This document shows positions 1 to 12,599 of a stretch of 64,000 bases of DNA, in pieces. Position 1 is the stretch's first letter, and every line of letters starts with the position of its first letter. The stretch comes from Sanderia malayensis (lineage: Eukaryota > Cnidaria > Scyphozoa > Semaeostomeae > Pelagiidae). The notes under the pieces were generated by a model. It did no database searches, was not told the origin of the DNA, and saw only the letters and a list, made by a program, of their open reading frames with translations. Location: positions 1-64,000 of the forward strand of contig RQOL01000660.1 of NCBI GenBank assembly GCA_013076295.1, written 5' to 3'. The position numbers and the translations under genes were made by a program.

Positions 1-1545
1 GGACTCAAAAATACGTCGTAAGAAATATGACTAATGCTTTTTGTGCTGGTGTTTGAACTGAAGGTATGTGGTATTTATTTTTTTTACAGATTCTAAACTA
101 TGTTAAGCCGTTCATTGCCTCGATTTCGTAAACTGCCGTAGCTCTAATATGTTAAGTTCCTTTAAGTTCGAGTTCGTTTTCGACGAATTTATCTCGTGAA
201 ATTCATCTCGTGATGTACCTGTCGAAAGAATGGCCTTTCTTGTTGTGCGTTTTGCAATTGTCAAAGCACTTCTGCAGATGATGGCTCAAACTGTGAGAAC
301 TCATCTGGTTTCATCCACTGAGCTAACCTTTTGTAACACCGGTTCAGTTTGACTTTTTATTCAAGTTTGGACAGATAGAGTTTGGTTTAGTTTTACGTTT
401 TAATTAAAGTTGTGAATGGACTTTTCCACTAGGGAATTATTATGCTTATAATTTAGTGTACTTCTAATGGAAATTCATTATAAAATAGCAATACTTCAAG
501 ACGACGATCATTTTGGTGGACAAATGTTAGCGCATGCGCAGTAATTCTTCTAATGGAATTTATCTTTTTACGCAGGTTTTAGCTCGATTAATAGGTAAAT
601 AATAATAGCAAGACCTTTATTTAGCGCAGGAGTGCTATTAAAACTAACTAAAACACCCCAAAACGTTCAGTAAAACTATGACCAAATACGGTGAAAGGAG
701 TCAACTTTGAAGGTTTTTGAAGGACCTACCACGTCCCCAGATGTCCACTTTCGATTTTTGTATCGTCAAATGGGGTGTTTGACGATGGTGCAAGGTCATT
801 TCCGGGGGCAAAGAATTCCTACGGATTCGACCTCAGCGTATGAACTATGGGGTTGTTCTTCAAATTAATATAGGTTTCAGCTGACTTTGTTAAGTAATCT
901 GTTGTTCTCTGATTAATAATGTTTAACCTTGCAGATCGTATTGTGATAATTGACAATCACTACGATGCCTGGGTGATGGGGGCAGGCGATCCAAGCAGAG
1001 CAGTGGATCTGCTACCTTGATAGATATTGTTAGAATTATGGCCTACGGCCTTAAGAAAGGCTAGTAATTTTGAATCTCCCCGTCTTGAACTCGAAATAAG
1101 CGTTTGAGCGTTAATCTATGCATGGAATTTAGCGAGACGTGGAGGCAACTGAGCTTGGAAGAGATTGGTATTTTCTTGACGGAACTACATTTTATCTCCA
1201 ATAGCTTATTGTTCGAGGAAGTGAACCATTTGTTTGTTTTTCTTCATCCTTCAAGCTAGCTGACGGAAAGTCCTTTTGAGTTCTTCAATTTTTTTCCATC
1301 AATTCTACAAAATCGGTTTTAAATTCATCACGTTTTTTGTTAATGCAGTGACGGTGTTGCCATGTCTCACATCTTCCGCTTCCACTGATGATTCCTTTCT
1401 TGATCTTTTCCCCGGATTTATACTTTCTATCCCTAGCAATTTTCCATGAGTTGGGTACTGTTTTCGCGCATCCCACCGACCATCTTCTTTCATTTGTTCC
1501 ATCTTAATTGAACCCTTTTTTGTATCGACTCCTCCATCTGATTTT
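1..1545. other. No recognisable gene
   Basis: AT-rich sequence with only short, unconvincing open frames on both strands. I recognise no repeat termini, RNA gene or splice-linked coding segment here. Confidence 0.5.
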
Positions 1546-3910
1546 AGAATAATAATAATAATAATAATAACTGGTTCTTACCCACAGTTTCTACCGCCAT
1601 ATGTATTATATGGGCAGTTTGCTCAACTGTGAACTATTTATCTACAATATTTCTACAACAACTAGGATTTTTTATTAAAGTAGACTAAAAATTGACTAAA
1701 AAACTTTTTACAGATTAAATTTCATTTCGGAAAAGTAAAATCAGATTGACTAAAAACCTTGTTTTCTGCTAAGGTAAATTACAAACTTTTTACAGGCTAA
1801 TTATTTACATTATTATAAAAGTTAGTTAAGTTTGTTGTCATGAGAAATGATTTTAAATTGGACTTAAAAGCATCCTTCACTTCAATTAGTCTTGTTTGAA
1901 GGGGTAAGTTATTCCAAACTTTAGGGCCCGCCCTGGAAATAGCTCGTTCACCATGTTTGGATTTGCAGATTGGTACCTCTAACGTCAATGTTCGTTTGTT
2001 TAATATTTTAATTTTACTTTTTATGGCCGAAGGTGCAATTCCCCAAACACAATTGTGTACGATCAGTGATATTTTGAAAATTATTCTTTCTCGAACCTGC
2101 AACCAATGTAGCTGACGGAACAATGGGGAAAGAGGTACCCTGCTAAATTTCCTTATATTGCATACTATACGAGCAGCCGCATTTTGAACTGATTGGAGTT
2201 TTCTGATTGATTTCATGTTAACATTATATAGCAGCGAATTACAATAATCGAGCTTTGATGTAACTAATGACGTAACTAAGGTGTTAAGTACCTCTTTGGG
2301 AAGAAAGCATTTAATCCGGGCAATGTTTCTTAGAATCGAGTAGCAATCAACGACAATTTTGTTAATGTGGCTTTCAAAGTTCAAATTTTCATCCATAATG
2401 ACACCAAGATTTCTTGCACTATCAACAAACCGGATGCATTCTCCATCAATAATTGTTCCATGAATTTTGATGGTAGCTTTAATTGATTCGGGTGCTATTA
2501 CCAATATCTTTGTTTTTGCCTTATTCAACTTTAAGAAATGAGCATCCATCCAGCTGGATGTCAATGAGAGACACTTTTGAACATCTTTTGTTAGGACACT
2601 GGATTGAAATACTGGGTGAAACGACTTGTATAGTTGATGATCATCAGCAAATCCAGTAATGGTAAATCCTGTACTATCTATTACAGAGTATAATGGTTGC
2701 ATATAGATATTAAATAATATTGGTCCAAGGACAGAACCTTGGGGAACACCAAAATTTAACATTGTTGGCTCAGAGAGTGCACCAGAAACCAGCACTTGTT
2801 GAGACCGACCCTTCAAATACGATGTAAACCATTTCAATGCGATCCCGTTAACACCAAGCCTGCTTTTGAGAATTTCAAGGAGTATATCTTGGTCCACAGT
2901 GTCAAATGCAGCACTTAAATCTAATAAAAGAAGCACAGTTGCACAATTCTTGTCAAATGCTGCCGCAATACTGTCCATTGTGTTGATGAGTAGTAATTCA
3001 GTGGAGTGATTCTTTTTGTACCCAAATTGGCAGGGAGAGTCAAACTTGTTGTCAAAAATATGCTTTTCAAGGCGAGCAGCTACACATCTCTCAACTAGTT
3101 TGCTAAGAAAAGGTAAGTTGGAAATTGGTCGGTAGTTCTTGCATAGTTCCAAGTCTGTTGAATTGTTTAGTCCTTTGAGCAGTGGTGTAATGATTGCTGA
3201 CTTCAAACCACTCATACATCCATATTCTAAAGAAAGATTAACAATCTCTACCCAAATTGGTAGGAAAGTTGTGATGTTGTCTGATAGGCATTGCTTGTTC
3301 AGGGGATCGTTTGGGGAAGACTTGATTTGAGTCGATTTAATGATTTGATTGAGTTCTTGGATTGTTGTAGGTTCAAAGTGAGTCAAGCAGTTGGATGTGG
3401 ATGGGCACGCATGCGAAGATTGGTCAAGAGGACTTGGTAAGTTAAAAGACTTTCTTATTTCATTAATTTTATTTTGGAAGTGCTTACTAAACGTATTTGC
3501 TAATGACAGATCACTTTCTGCAGATTGTGGTTGATTACAGGAAATAGGCAAGGTAAGTGACTTTGATATTTCAAATAATGTCCTAGCTTTATTGTCAGAG
3601 TTATTAAATTTATCTTTGTAGTATTGTATTTTTTTAGTTTTCGCCAGAGTTTTTTAGTTTTTTTAGAATGCTCTCAAGATACTTGAAACTATTCGTAGCT
3701 GTTTGTTTTGCATCTGCTGGCTTTCTCTGCGCACTCCGTTCAAGCACATGCACTTTGTCTTCTTTCTTGACACACAAATTTCTTCACGTTTTGAGGGTTC
3801 ATAAAATGTGCACTACATATACATTTTCGAATGTTCTCCAAAAATTGAATGGAATGGCCTCAAAAGATCCATAAATGCCCTGTTGGTATCAACGTCTTGG
3901 TCAATCACTA
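1546..3910 (-). mobile_element. 5'-truncated non-LTR retrotransposon (CR1/L2/Jockey-like LINE)
   Basis: Minus-strand LINE. A long reverse transcriptase frame is followed by a short 3' untranslated region ending in a (TTA)n-type tail, seen on the plus strand as an AAT microsatellite at 1548-1570; such simple-repeat tails are usual for CR1/L2-type LINEs. Upstream of the RT start, weak frameshifted coding similarity continues to about 3,910, resembling the linker between endonuclease and RT. I see no endonuclease domain, so the copy is probably 5'-truncated, as most LINE copies are. No target-site duplication could be fixed. Confidence 0.8.
1797..3551 (-). CDS. LINE reverse transcriptase (ORF2 fragment)
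   Basis: Uninterrupted 584-codon frame. It would copy element RNA into DNA at a nicked target. RT motifs occur in family order: KNYRPISNLPFLSKLVE near residues 138-154, the first catalytic Asp in LLLLDLSAAFDTVD (residues 207-220), GVPQGSVLGPILF (268-280), and the catalytic box FADD at 301-304. The usual box is YADD; FADD is common in CR1/L2/Jockey clades. The C-terminal part (HWLQVRERI, then AGPKVWNNLP and FKSNLKSFL) matches the conserved post-RT tail of animal CR1-like elements. The frame stays open 5' of the chosen Met, so the Met is arbitrary. The absence of stops suggests a fairly young copy, but no endonuclease is present. Confidence 0.9.
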   Translation of the reverse strand: MPISCNQPQSAESDLSLANTFSKHFQNKINEIRKSFNLPSPLDQSSHACPSTSNCLTHFEPTTIQELNQIIKSTQIKSSPNDPLNKQCLSDNITTFLPIWVEIVNLSLEYGCMSGLKSAIITPLLKGLNNSTDLELCKNYRPISNLPFLSKLVERCVAARLEKHIFDNKFDSPCQFGYKKNHSTELLLINTMDSIAAAFDKNCATVLLLLDLSAAFDTVDQDILLEILKSRLGVNGIALKWFTSYLKGRSQQVLVSGALSEPTMLNFGVPQGSVLGPILFNIYMQPLYSVIDSTGFTITGFADDHQLYKSFHPVFQSSVLTKDVQKCLSLTSSWMDAHFLKLNKAKTKILVIAPESIKATIKIHGTIIDGECIRFVDSARNLGVIMDENLNFESHINKIVVDCYSILRNIARIKCFLPKEVLNTLVTSLVTSKLDYCNSLLYNVNMKSIRKLQSVQNAAARIVCNIRKFSRVPLSPLFRQLHWLQVRERIIFKISLIVHNCVWGIAPSAIKSKIKILNKRTLTLEVPICKSKHGERAISRAGPKVWNNLPLQTRLIEVKDAFKSNLKSFLMTTNLTNFYNNVNN

Positions 3911-5360
3911 CATACAACACATTCTTCATGAGTCATGTTTTTTGCATGACAAATCCGCCACAAACTTCCCAAAAAATCCAATTCCATCTCATGCCTTGAC
4001 AATAGAATCTGAGACTGGTTTGATGTTTGATTAACATTGTTGGATTTCAGTTAGTGATTTTTTGTGTTGTTTATTATTTTGTGTTTGGCGCCAAGCATAG
4101 TTGATTCCAGCATTACAGGTATTACGGAAGTGCCATTTATGCATTTGTGGATCAACAATGATTGATTGGGGTGTCTTTTAAGATATTTTTGCGATCGAAT
4201 GGCTTTAACTGAGATTTCATAAGCTGTATTAAAATGCTGTAAATGACAATTTTGTTCAACGTCTGAAGCTATGCAAGATAAGATAAGATAACTCGTGTCA
4301 CTTTCAGTCATAATGTTTGAGCGGAATGAAACAGCTTTCCATTACATGGAATTCATGTAAATATCCTAGGTTACCAACTTTGTTAGGTTATTTGGAAAAG
4401 AATGTATCATGTCTGTTAGCTAACACATTGGAATTACTATTTAGTTTTTTATAAGAATGTATAAATTTATATGATGCACGTTTGGTATTTTCCTCTATAA
4501 TTGGCACTCACTCTCTTTTAACCGGCCCTCCCTAATTTGTATAGTCGAGGCACGGTAATATATTGTCATGCATAGCATTTAGTAGTATTTTTTTGGTATT
4601 TTGCATTGTAAACTCATATGGTAATCTAGTATTGAATTGTATAGATATTTTCAGCAATCATAAATAGTAAAAGTATAATTATGCCTTTTGTTTTTTATGT
4701 TGTTTCAAACCTGAACAAGACTTTAGTTGAGTGCGCTTTGACCTCTAGCTAATTCTGTGACTGGGAAGTGAATTGCACCAAGTTTGCATTTGATTTAACT
4801 GAAGCGTGGAAAGGAATTATGTCACTTGTGCATACATATAGCAGCCTATTTTGAAAAATAGTCCTACCATCTCCAGGATTCCTGTACTTCTTCCGCAAGG
4901 CTTCCATCAAGTGAGTTAGTTTTATTAACCTTCTTTTCGGCCAAACTGGTTGGTTCTTTTGGTCAATGCAGCTGGTTAACTCCGCCAACCTCTAAGTTAG
5001 CGCTGTAATATCCAAATGCTCTGACTTGCTGAATATTCATTTTAACAGCATGCCCTTTTTCGAACCAGAAAATGGTATTTGCAAATTTTGATATCTAAAT
5101 CAGCATGTATAGGCCAAGATATATCATCGGCTAACTATCTTGCAAACTTTATACATTTGAACCTTTAATAGCGATCATGATTAATGTAATGCAATTTTTA
5201 ATTTTTCTAATTTTTACTATTATACTTGCAAATATAACGAGCCAATCGGATCAAGAAGGGGGACCCCCAGTCTTATAAAACGTTGTTTTTACATTACGCT
5301 GTTATGTGTCATGTTTTTAAGTAGCTCAAAACATGACACATCAATATTAATACTTATATA

Positions 5361-5638
5361 CCGTAAATCCTCGAATAAGCCCCCACCCTAGGACTACAAA
5401 TTGTTAATAAGCCCCCCTCCCTCGAATAAGCCTTTTTCACCAATATCTGAGCATTCTTCTTGTCATCTATGTATGCAAAATACAAAATACTTCGCTGGAA
5501 GAACTAAACCAATTTCACGTTTTCTTTTCCTAGTAACAACATCAATTTTTGTGCCACATTTCAGATTTCTTTATAAGCCCCCCTCTGAAAATGTCAAAAA
5601 TAGATAAGCCCCCAGGGGGCTAATTCAAGGATTTACGG
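5361..5638. mobile_element. MITE with CCGTAAAT inverted termini (family member 1)
   Basis: A 278-bp non-coding element. The left end CCGTAAATCCTCGAATAAG is matched in inverted orientation at the right end (GGATTTACGG). It is flanked by TA on the left and TG on the right, consistent with a TA target duplication carrying one change. GC-rich blocks of the type AATAAGCCCCCC recur inside. Related elements occur at 42,259 and 58,881. Confidence 0.75.
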
Positions 5639-5699
5639 TGATCAAACAAATTGCACTCTAACGGAAGAATAAGATAAAGATTAATAGTTAGATTCCCTT

Positions 5700-6376
5700 G
5701 TTCGTTGTCTGCAGTAGCATGGAGGAAGGGCTATGGTTTGGCATCTGACAGGTTAGAAGTTCAAGGCCAGGTGCCTGATGGTTGACTTTTGATTAATGTT
5801 ACACAAATTGAATTCGTGATAGAGTTTAAGAGTGACATTTATATCGTCTCTTCCATCGGTTGCAGTAGCCTAGAGGTAGTGCTATGGTTTGGCATCTGAC
5901 GGGTTAGAAGTTCAAGGCCAGCTGCCTAATGATTGACTTTTAATCAATGTTACACAAATTGAATTCGTGATAGAGTTTAAGAGTGACATTTATATCGTCT
6001 CTTCCATCGGTTGCAGTAGCCTAGAGGTAGTGCTATGGTTTAGCATCTGACAGGTTAGAAGTTCAAGGCCAGGTGCCTATAGGTTGACTTTTGATCAATG
6101 TTACACAAATTGAATTGGTAATAGAGTTTAAGAGTGACATTTATATCGTCTCTTCTATCGGTTGCAGTAGCCTAGAGGTAGTGCCATGGTTTGGCATCTG
6201 ACAGGCTAGAAGTTCAAGACCAGGTGCCTAATGGTTGACTTTTGATCAATGTTACACAAATTGAATTTGTGATAGAGTTTAAGGGTGACATTTATATCAT
6301 CTCTTCTATCGGTTGCAGTAGCCTAGAGGTAGTGCTACGGGTTGTGCACCGACCAGGTAAGTGGTTCGATAGCGGG
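5700..6376 (+). repeat. Tandem array of tRNA-like SINE heads, about 151-bp period
   Basis: Five copies start near 5,709, 5,859, 6,010, 6,161 and 6,312. Each begins TTGCAGTAGCCTAGAGGTAGTG, in which TAGCCTAGAGG fits an RNA polymerase III A box. About 35 bases later comes AAGTTCAAGGCC, or GTGGTTCGATAGC in the last copy, fitting a B box. The rest of each unit is a shared unrelated tail. The last copy is more divergent and stops after the B box. This looks like a tRNA-derived SINE that has become tandemly amplified; none of the copies is a plausible functional tRNA. Confidence 0.65.
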
Positions 6377-6898
6377 TAAGTAGCTAGATTTGAATTTACA
6401 TGCATGTAAGTATAATTCTGATTTATAATTGATAATTGGCCTTGTCTATAATTATGCACTTAGCTACATTTGATCATTCTCACAAAGTACAAGCGTGAGT
6501 GATCACAAACACAAAACGCTAGTGATGAAAACCAATAGGAGCATCGCACAAATTGAGAAAATAAGCAAGGGGAACATTGCCCGAATCATGAAAAATCAAG
6601 GGGGAGATAATTTCGGTCTGCGTTTTCTGTAGAGGTGCTTTCTTGTAACAAAAAGTTGAACCGCCTCCCCTTAGTTTTTCGGGCGAGAGCGTATGACGCC
6701 TTACTATTTACAACTATTTGCGCGATGTCCCCTTAGCTGCTATTCACCACTACCAATCTCTCTACTATTACTAACTTTTCTAATTGAAGTCTACTACCAC
6801 TTACTACTATCCTTGGATATATGTTAGGAGATAGTTAAAGGAGAATTACAGATAAGTACTTTGAGATCAGGCAAAGGTAAATTGAATTTAAATGACTT

Positions 6899-6972
6899 AC
6901 CGTCGTCTCGAACCACTTACCTGGTCGGTTGCACACCCCATGGCACTACCTCCACGCCACTGCACCCGACGA
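6899..6972 (-). repeat. Inverted copy of the tRNA-like SINE head
   Basis: The reverse complement reads GTGCAGTGGCGTGGAGGTAG and then, after a gap, CCGACCAGGTAAGTGGTTCGA. It closely matches 6,312-6,376 in opposite orientation. The two copies bracket about 520 bp of non-repeated AT-rich DNA, so they may be the inverted ends of one small element, or two SINE heads that inserted tail-to-tail. Confidence 0.6.
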
Positions 6973-7836
6973 TTGAAGTAATGCAGTAATTCAATGTCAT
7001 TGTTTTACATTATTAAATTTGCCAGCATAACCAGGCGATCAGACAAAGAGGAAGAAATCCTCACTGTTATAAAATGTGATTTTTACAGAGACAAGGACTG
7101 TTTATTGAAGAATTGAAACCTAATGTTAATTGGAAATATTCAGTATTTTTAAGTTTTATCCCTTTATAAACGTTAAAAGATCAATTAGTAGGTAAGTGTA
7201 CATAAGTTACTAAAATCAAAAGTTCGGTGTCTTCTGCGATCCCAACCTTTAGCCCAAGATTCTAGCAAAGCCTGTAAAATCAAAACGATTTTAAAAATTT
7301 CTCTACAAGTACTCCAAAAGTGCTTATAGGAAATATTTCTACAGAAAAAACGTAAATACTTACGATGAGATGTCTTCAGAAGTTGTCTGTTTCTTCGTCT
7401 TGATTTCCTACACTATTGCTTTGGTCTCTTTTTGCTTTCTTCTTTCAATGGTAAATTGGATACTTTTGATGATAACTAAGACACGGGAAAATGAGATCAT
7501 GAAAATCATGACCAGTATTCAAGAGACGTTCATCACAGAGCAACATTATTAGATGTTTAAGGAACCATTTATCAAAAGCAACAGAGAGTCACCATTGATC
7601 AATATCAGGCTCTGACCAAACTCGAGGGGCAGGGATTCAGCCAAATTACCTACTGCGCGAACCAATCTTTCGTATTGTGCTCAGAATAACATAACCTTCA
7701 CACTAACTATAAATGAGCTGGCTGCGGAGGACTGGCCGGAGTTTCTTTGCTGCCATTGGCTGAGAAATAAAGGTATATAAAAACCCATTAGAGCGTATTT
7801 GTATTAATCTTTCAGTTCATCAATATCGTAATGCAG

Positions 7837-7873
7837 ATTTTGGAAGATCAATGAGGCAATTGATCTTCCAAAA
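7837..7873. repeat. Perfect 15-bp hairpin
   Basis: ATTTTGGAAGATCAA is followed by an 8-base loop and its exact reverse complement. No U-rich tail or coding context links it to a known RNA element. Confidence 0.6.
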
Positions 7874-8517
7874 TCATGTACGTCGAAATTGCCGAGAAAC
7901 CATTTCAAAGAACAGCAACAATACACAAAGATAAAAAAAATTCAGCGCCCTGATTCATCGGATGCCTTTTGTTTAATAGCCAATCGTCATTGGCCGGAAA
8001 CCCAAACTCGCTTAGTTTTCTCATTTTCTTGCTCTGCAGTTGGCCTGCAGTCTTCATACGAAATGAATTTGGAGCAGGTCAAGAGAAGTGAATGTAGCTT
8101 TAAAAAACAGATAAAAAGTATGAAAATTATCTGGAATCTCGTCTCATTGTCTGCAAAGATTTGCCATGTTTGAGACACCCGAGGAGTGAAAGGTTAAACC
8201 TTCATCCCGGAAAGAAAGGAATAATACAAACTCAACTAAACATACTCCTGATAGTTAGCTTCATGCAATATAAAGGTGCTGGTCGGCCTCAGCGGTTGCG
8301 AATATGTAATGTCTCATTACTACAAAGACGCTGTATGATTGGCTTTCAAATACTAGCAGCAACATTATAAAACGTTTTAACCCTATGCATTTGATATTCT
8401 AAAATCACTCATTTCAACGTGTCTTTTTTGTATTAGCTTGAAGAAAAAAGGAAAAGCCGGTTCAAAAAATCAATTCGTTGATCATCCCACGGCAACAACA
8501 ACAACACGGTATGGTGC

Positions 8518-8550
8518 GGTATATTATATTATATTATATTATTATATTGA
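8518..8550. repeat. TATTA microsatellite
   Basis: Short run of TATTA/ATATT repeats in non-coding DNA. Confidence 0.8.
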
Positions 8551-9599
8551 TTCCTTCATTATGTATAAAAATATCTTTTCTAGCATGGGATGAAATGTCA
8601 TGAATAACGGACCCCGTCTGTCGTTTGCGGAAGATTGATAAATTCTAAATTGATGAACAATAACTATTGCTATGGCCATCGTACATCCAGAATTAGTTGC
8701 TGCAATTGGTCGATTTCTGGTACTTTTCACTCAAGTTTAATAGTGTGGTACCCAATAGGACGCGCGAGACAACAAATGGCCAAAAGAGCCAATCTTTACG
8801 GCATAATAAGTTGGGCATAATAAGTGGGCGTAATAATTTTCTAAAGATTTCTGTTTCAATCGGTGCTGCAATTTCAACGCAAATTTCAGCCTTTCCAGCA
8901 AAGGTGGGGTACAAAAATCAAAGAAACCTTCAAGTGACTCGCAAATGACGGTTTTTAGTAATGGCTTCATTGTACAATTAGCCGGAAAATGAACAAAATA
9001 ATGGCGAATTGTTTAATATATAAATCAAATCCTGCAAGCCTACAAGCTGAGCTCAAGGAAAACTCTGTTTTGGCCATTCACCCTCTCGATTCTTGTGCAT
9101 AAAATTCATGCAACTCAAGGGCTTACGGAGCCAAAACTGCATATTTTTACTGAAACAGGTAAATTTTAGCAAGCATGCCAAATAGAATTTGCAAATATTT
9201 TTTAGTTTTCGTGCCATTTAATGACAAAAGGAATTTTGGACAACTCTTTGTGAAAACCGTGACATCACAGTGATGCTCAATCCCGGGCGCCTGTGGAATC
9301 ACTTTCGTTGAGAATCAGCTAACTCTTTACTGTTTTTGAGATAAAAATTGATGGAAAAGGACAACAATATATTTCTAACTGAGCTCAACTTTCTGGAAAC
9401 ATGTCTCAATTCATTTCGTTTACAATAGACACAAATGAGGCTACATCTGAAGCGAATACATCCAAGCTCCAGACACCCAGACACTTACTTAGCCTACGTT
9501 AAAAGAATCGTGGTGGACGCCATTGACGAAAATACGCTATAAACAGATCCCTAAAATACACTATCCAAAACAACTTTGATGGTTCCCTTGCAATTCACA

Positions 9600-11460
9600 A
9601 CTTGAGTAATCATAATGTAATGCAAACACAAGTTGGTGCACTCTCAAAAGACTTGTTCTTTATTGCCAGACCAGAACCAGTTATAAATGCTGGTATTAAA
9701 CTATTCTTTTTTTTACAAAGACTTGTATATGAAACATCATCTTCAACACAATCACAGCATGAATTTTCCCCATTACATATAGTTTCTAGATGGCCACCCA
9801 CCGAAACTAACAACAACAGTATTTTAACATACATAGAGAATCTGCAAAATGATATTTCTGACTTACATTACAACACAAGTCATCCACGAAATGTCTGTGA
9901 GGTTGAAAGAGAAGCTCTTCGTGAGCTTACATCATTCTAAGACATCCTCATCAAACCTGCCGATAAAGGAAGGCAAATAGTAATATGGTTACGTGAGGAT
10001 TAATTAAGAGAGGCATGCCACCAACTTAACAATATGCAATACTACAAACCGATACTAAAAACACAATGAATGACATAAGTCTTGATATGTCGACCTTTGT
10101 TATACATTTATGGAAACAAACTGTCATTGATTAATCAATGTTTACATTTCTTAACCCTTGTAACAATGCTAGGACCCCTGTGTCATAGTTTTCCCAAACC
10201 ACCAACTCCCCAACTTACCAACTCCCATTGTTTTTCAGTGGTTAGGATCTTTGGCATAAATTAGAATTTCTGCCCAGCTTCCTTCCTGCGGCATTATTTA
10301 CAATAATAATTTTGTGTTGTTGCTATTACTGCTTGGGTACTTTTATGGTGCCAAATCTTTTTGTTGCCTGCAAAGAGAATGAAGATGGTTGCAGCTGCGA
10401 TAAATCTGAGGAGCTATAGAAGAAAGATATTCTATCGTCAGCAGAGCATTTTCAGTTGCTAATAAAAGATGTGCTGATGCATGCCACTCCTCCACCTGTG
10501 AGTCCTGACAAAAGTGGCATTTATCTTGTTGGTAAAGTTTTGTGCTCAACATCCTAACCACAGAAAAACAAGGGGAGTTGGTGAGTTGGGAACACTACAA
10601 CACCGACTAGGACCCCTATGTTACCCAAAAATACACAAACCTGATACACAAGGCAGACCAATTATTACTGGCAGCAACTCACTCACATCAAGCATCTCAG
10701 TATATATATTGATTTCTTCATCAAACCAATTGTAAAACACATTCCTTCCTACATCAAGGATACCACACACTTTCTACAGACATTCAAGTTGTTGGTATGT
10801 ACAATACCTTCTAACTCGATCATGGTCACACTTGATGTGAAATCACTCTACACTAACATCATTCAGGATGATGATATCAATTGCTGTTCACCATTTCTAT
10901 GAGTTCACTGGATTTTGTTGAAACATGTACCTTATCCACAGCCCCTTTGAGCAAAAAGTCAATTATTTGGCTATGATTCATTGATATGACACATTTGCAA
11001 TCTGGACAAATGGTTTGGAAAATTTGAATACATTTTATAATAATATGAATAGACTACATAGCACTACCTAATTTGAAATATTCTACTCATACTCACTTGA
11101 TAGAATTGCATTTCCAGATACAATGGTCATACTAACCCCGGGAGAAACTTCACTTTATAAAATCAAATAGAGTTCATTACTATATTTATCACCCTCCCAT
11201 CATAGTTACCATAAAGAGGGTATTATCAATTACAAATGCCAGGCCAAACCCCAAGCCCTGTCAATGTCATCCCATCATCTGTTATAATGTCGACTTTGAA
11301 TAACATTTACAGCAACTTTCAACAACACTTGTTAAAAGAGGCTATAATAACATTAATCTCATTTGCGATATTTTTTCCAGGGTACGTGCAATATCACACA
11401 GGATGACTTAGTAAAAGCTAACGAGGCTCGACAGAGCTATCTATAAATTAAATTACTTTT
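9600..11460 (+). pseudogene. Penelope-like element reverse transcriptase, degenerate
   Basis: Several frames together follow the order of Penelope-like RTs. At 9,602-9,940 there is an N-terminal segment ending in VEREALRELTSF. It is followed by DILIKPADKG, the conserved 'KPADKGG' block, near 9,940-9,970. YPKIHKPDTQGRPIITG lies near 10,620-10,670, a stretch reading HIPSYIKDTTHFLQTF near 10,740-10,790, and the catalytic-motif region TLDVKSLYTNI near 10,827-10,860. A frameshifted counterpart of the RYIDD catalytic box follows near 10,975-11,000 and the RRI/RGY tail near 11,330. Several frameshifts and stops, plus a MITE at about 10,200-10,592, make it non-functional. I see no GIY-YIG endonuclease. 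Confidence 0.8.
10200..10592. mobile_element. Inverted-repeat MITE inside the Penelope remnant
   Basis: About 45 bp at the left end (starting CCAACTCCCCAACTTACC, later GTGGTTAGGAT) recurs inverted at the right end (ATCCTAACCAC, then GGGGAGTTGGTGAGTTGGG). A direct repeat of CTAGGACCCCT lies on either side (near 10,170 and 10,609) and may reflect the insertion event. No coding capacity is visible. Confidence 0.6.
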
Positions 11461-11984
11461 GTTGCAAGAATCAGAAGTTGGTTGTTCAGCCCTTGGGCTC
11501 CAAGGATATTCAAAACTATGATGACTTTGTAATAACTATATTCCATAACTTCAGCGATTGGATGCTATTCAGCTTCGTAGTATTCATCCTCGGATTCGAT
11601 TCATCTTGATCCTCGGATGTTTTCATAGTTTTTACGCCACGAAAACTTGGCAATTCGTTAAAAACTGTAGATTCTTATATAATTCGAAGGCATTTACTTT
11701 ATTTCCTATGTTTGAGTGGAGATAATCGCAGTTTTTAATTTACATTTGTGTGTATTTGCTAGACTCATTACATTGCGTCCCTGTGCCTCGCTCGCAACTC
11801 GCTCAACACAAGGGACACGCAACAAGTGACAACTTTTCTCCAAGAAATTCGTTTATTGGCGCCATTATGAAGATATTCCTGCCACTTTCCTCCCTCTGAC
11901 ATCCTTTGCTCGACACCTGTTACATGCACTTGGGCTCCGGGTGCACCTCTTCTCTTCCGCAAACAGCTTTTGATACTCCTTTCA

Positions 11985-12552
11985 TTAACCATTCCAAGCA
12001 TTACCGGTTGTGAATCATTAGGTGGCTGCATAAATCGGAGAAGGCATTTTATCCAATCGGAGAAGGCATTTTATCCAAAAGTTGTCACTCCGTTACCAAC
12101 ACTGCACTGTCTAACAGGATGTGACTCAACGTCGTATTTTTACAAAGCTGGAAAGGTTCGTGTACTCCAGAAGGTCAAGAAGAAGCTAGGAGATTTTGCT
12201 AGAAAATATCGTGTCGCCAGTGTGGTTTACTGGAAGCCAGTTACCAGCGTCGTTTTCTATTAAAAAGAGGAAAAAACGAAATTCTTCCCAAAAGGCCTCC
12301 GCCGATGTAGGGGATGAGTCAAGTGAAGCCACCGCGCCAAAAACAAAGAAAAGAAAACGGAAGATATCTTCAATTCTCACAGCCATGAAAGACATCTCCG
12401 AAGATGAAAAATCGGCAAGCATTTACAATGGTGATGATGAAACAACGCTATCTAACGCAGAACAAGCCATATTATCTGAAGCAGATGAAAGCGCGTGGGA
12501 AGTTTCGGACTTTCTGTCCAGTGAAGATTCGTGCAACGGATGGCTGCCTTGA
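11985..12552 (+). pseudogene. Fragment of GCDT-motif mobile-element protein
   Basis: A frame through 12,263 contains LHCLTGCDSTSYFYKAGK, very similar in spacing to the ITGCDT/TSYFYHTSKK region of the protein at 44.7-46.7 kb. A second, overlapping frame (12,196-12,552) is lysine-rich and then acidic (SEDSCNGWLP end), recalling the acidic tail of that protein. The HEEADTR and DTDV blocks expected upstream are missing, so this is a C-terminal relic. A 22-bp direct tandem duplication (GGAGAAGGCATTTTATCC) lies at 12,033-12,076. Confidence 0.55.
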
Positions 12553-12599
12553 TATTTCGATAAAGCCTTCTAGACAAGGCAAAGATACATTGTAGATAG

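Noticed and set aside
5710..6340. Functional tRNA genes
   Set aside because: Box-like motifs are present, but the stems do not pair as a cloverleaf and copies are embedded in long tandem units.
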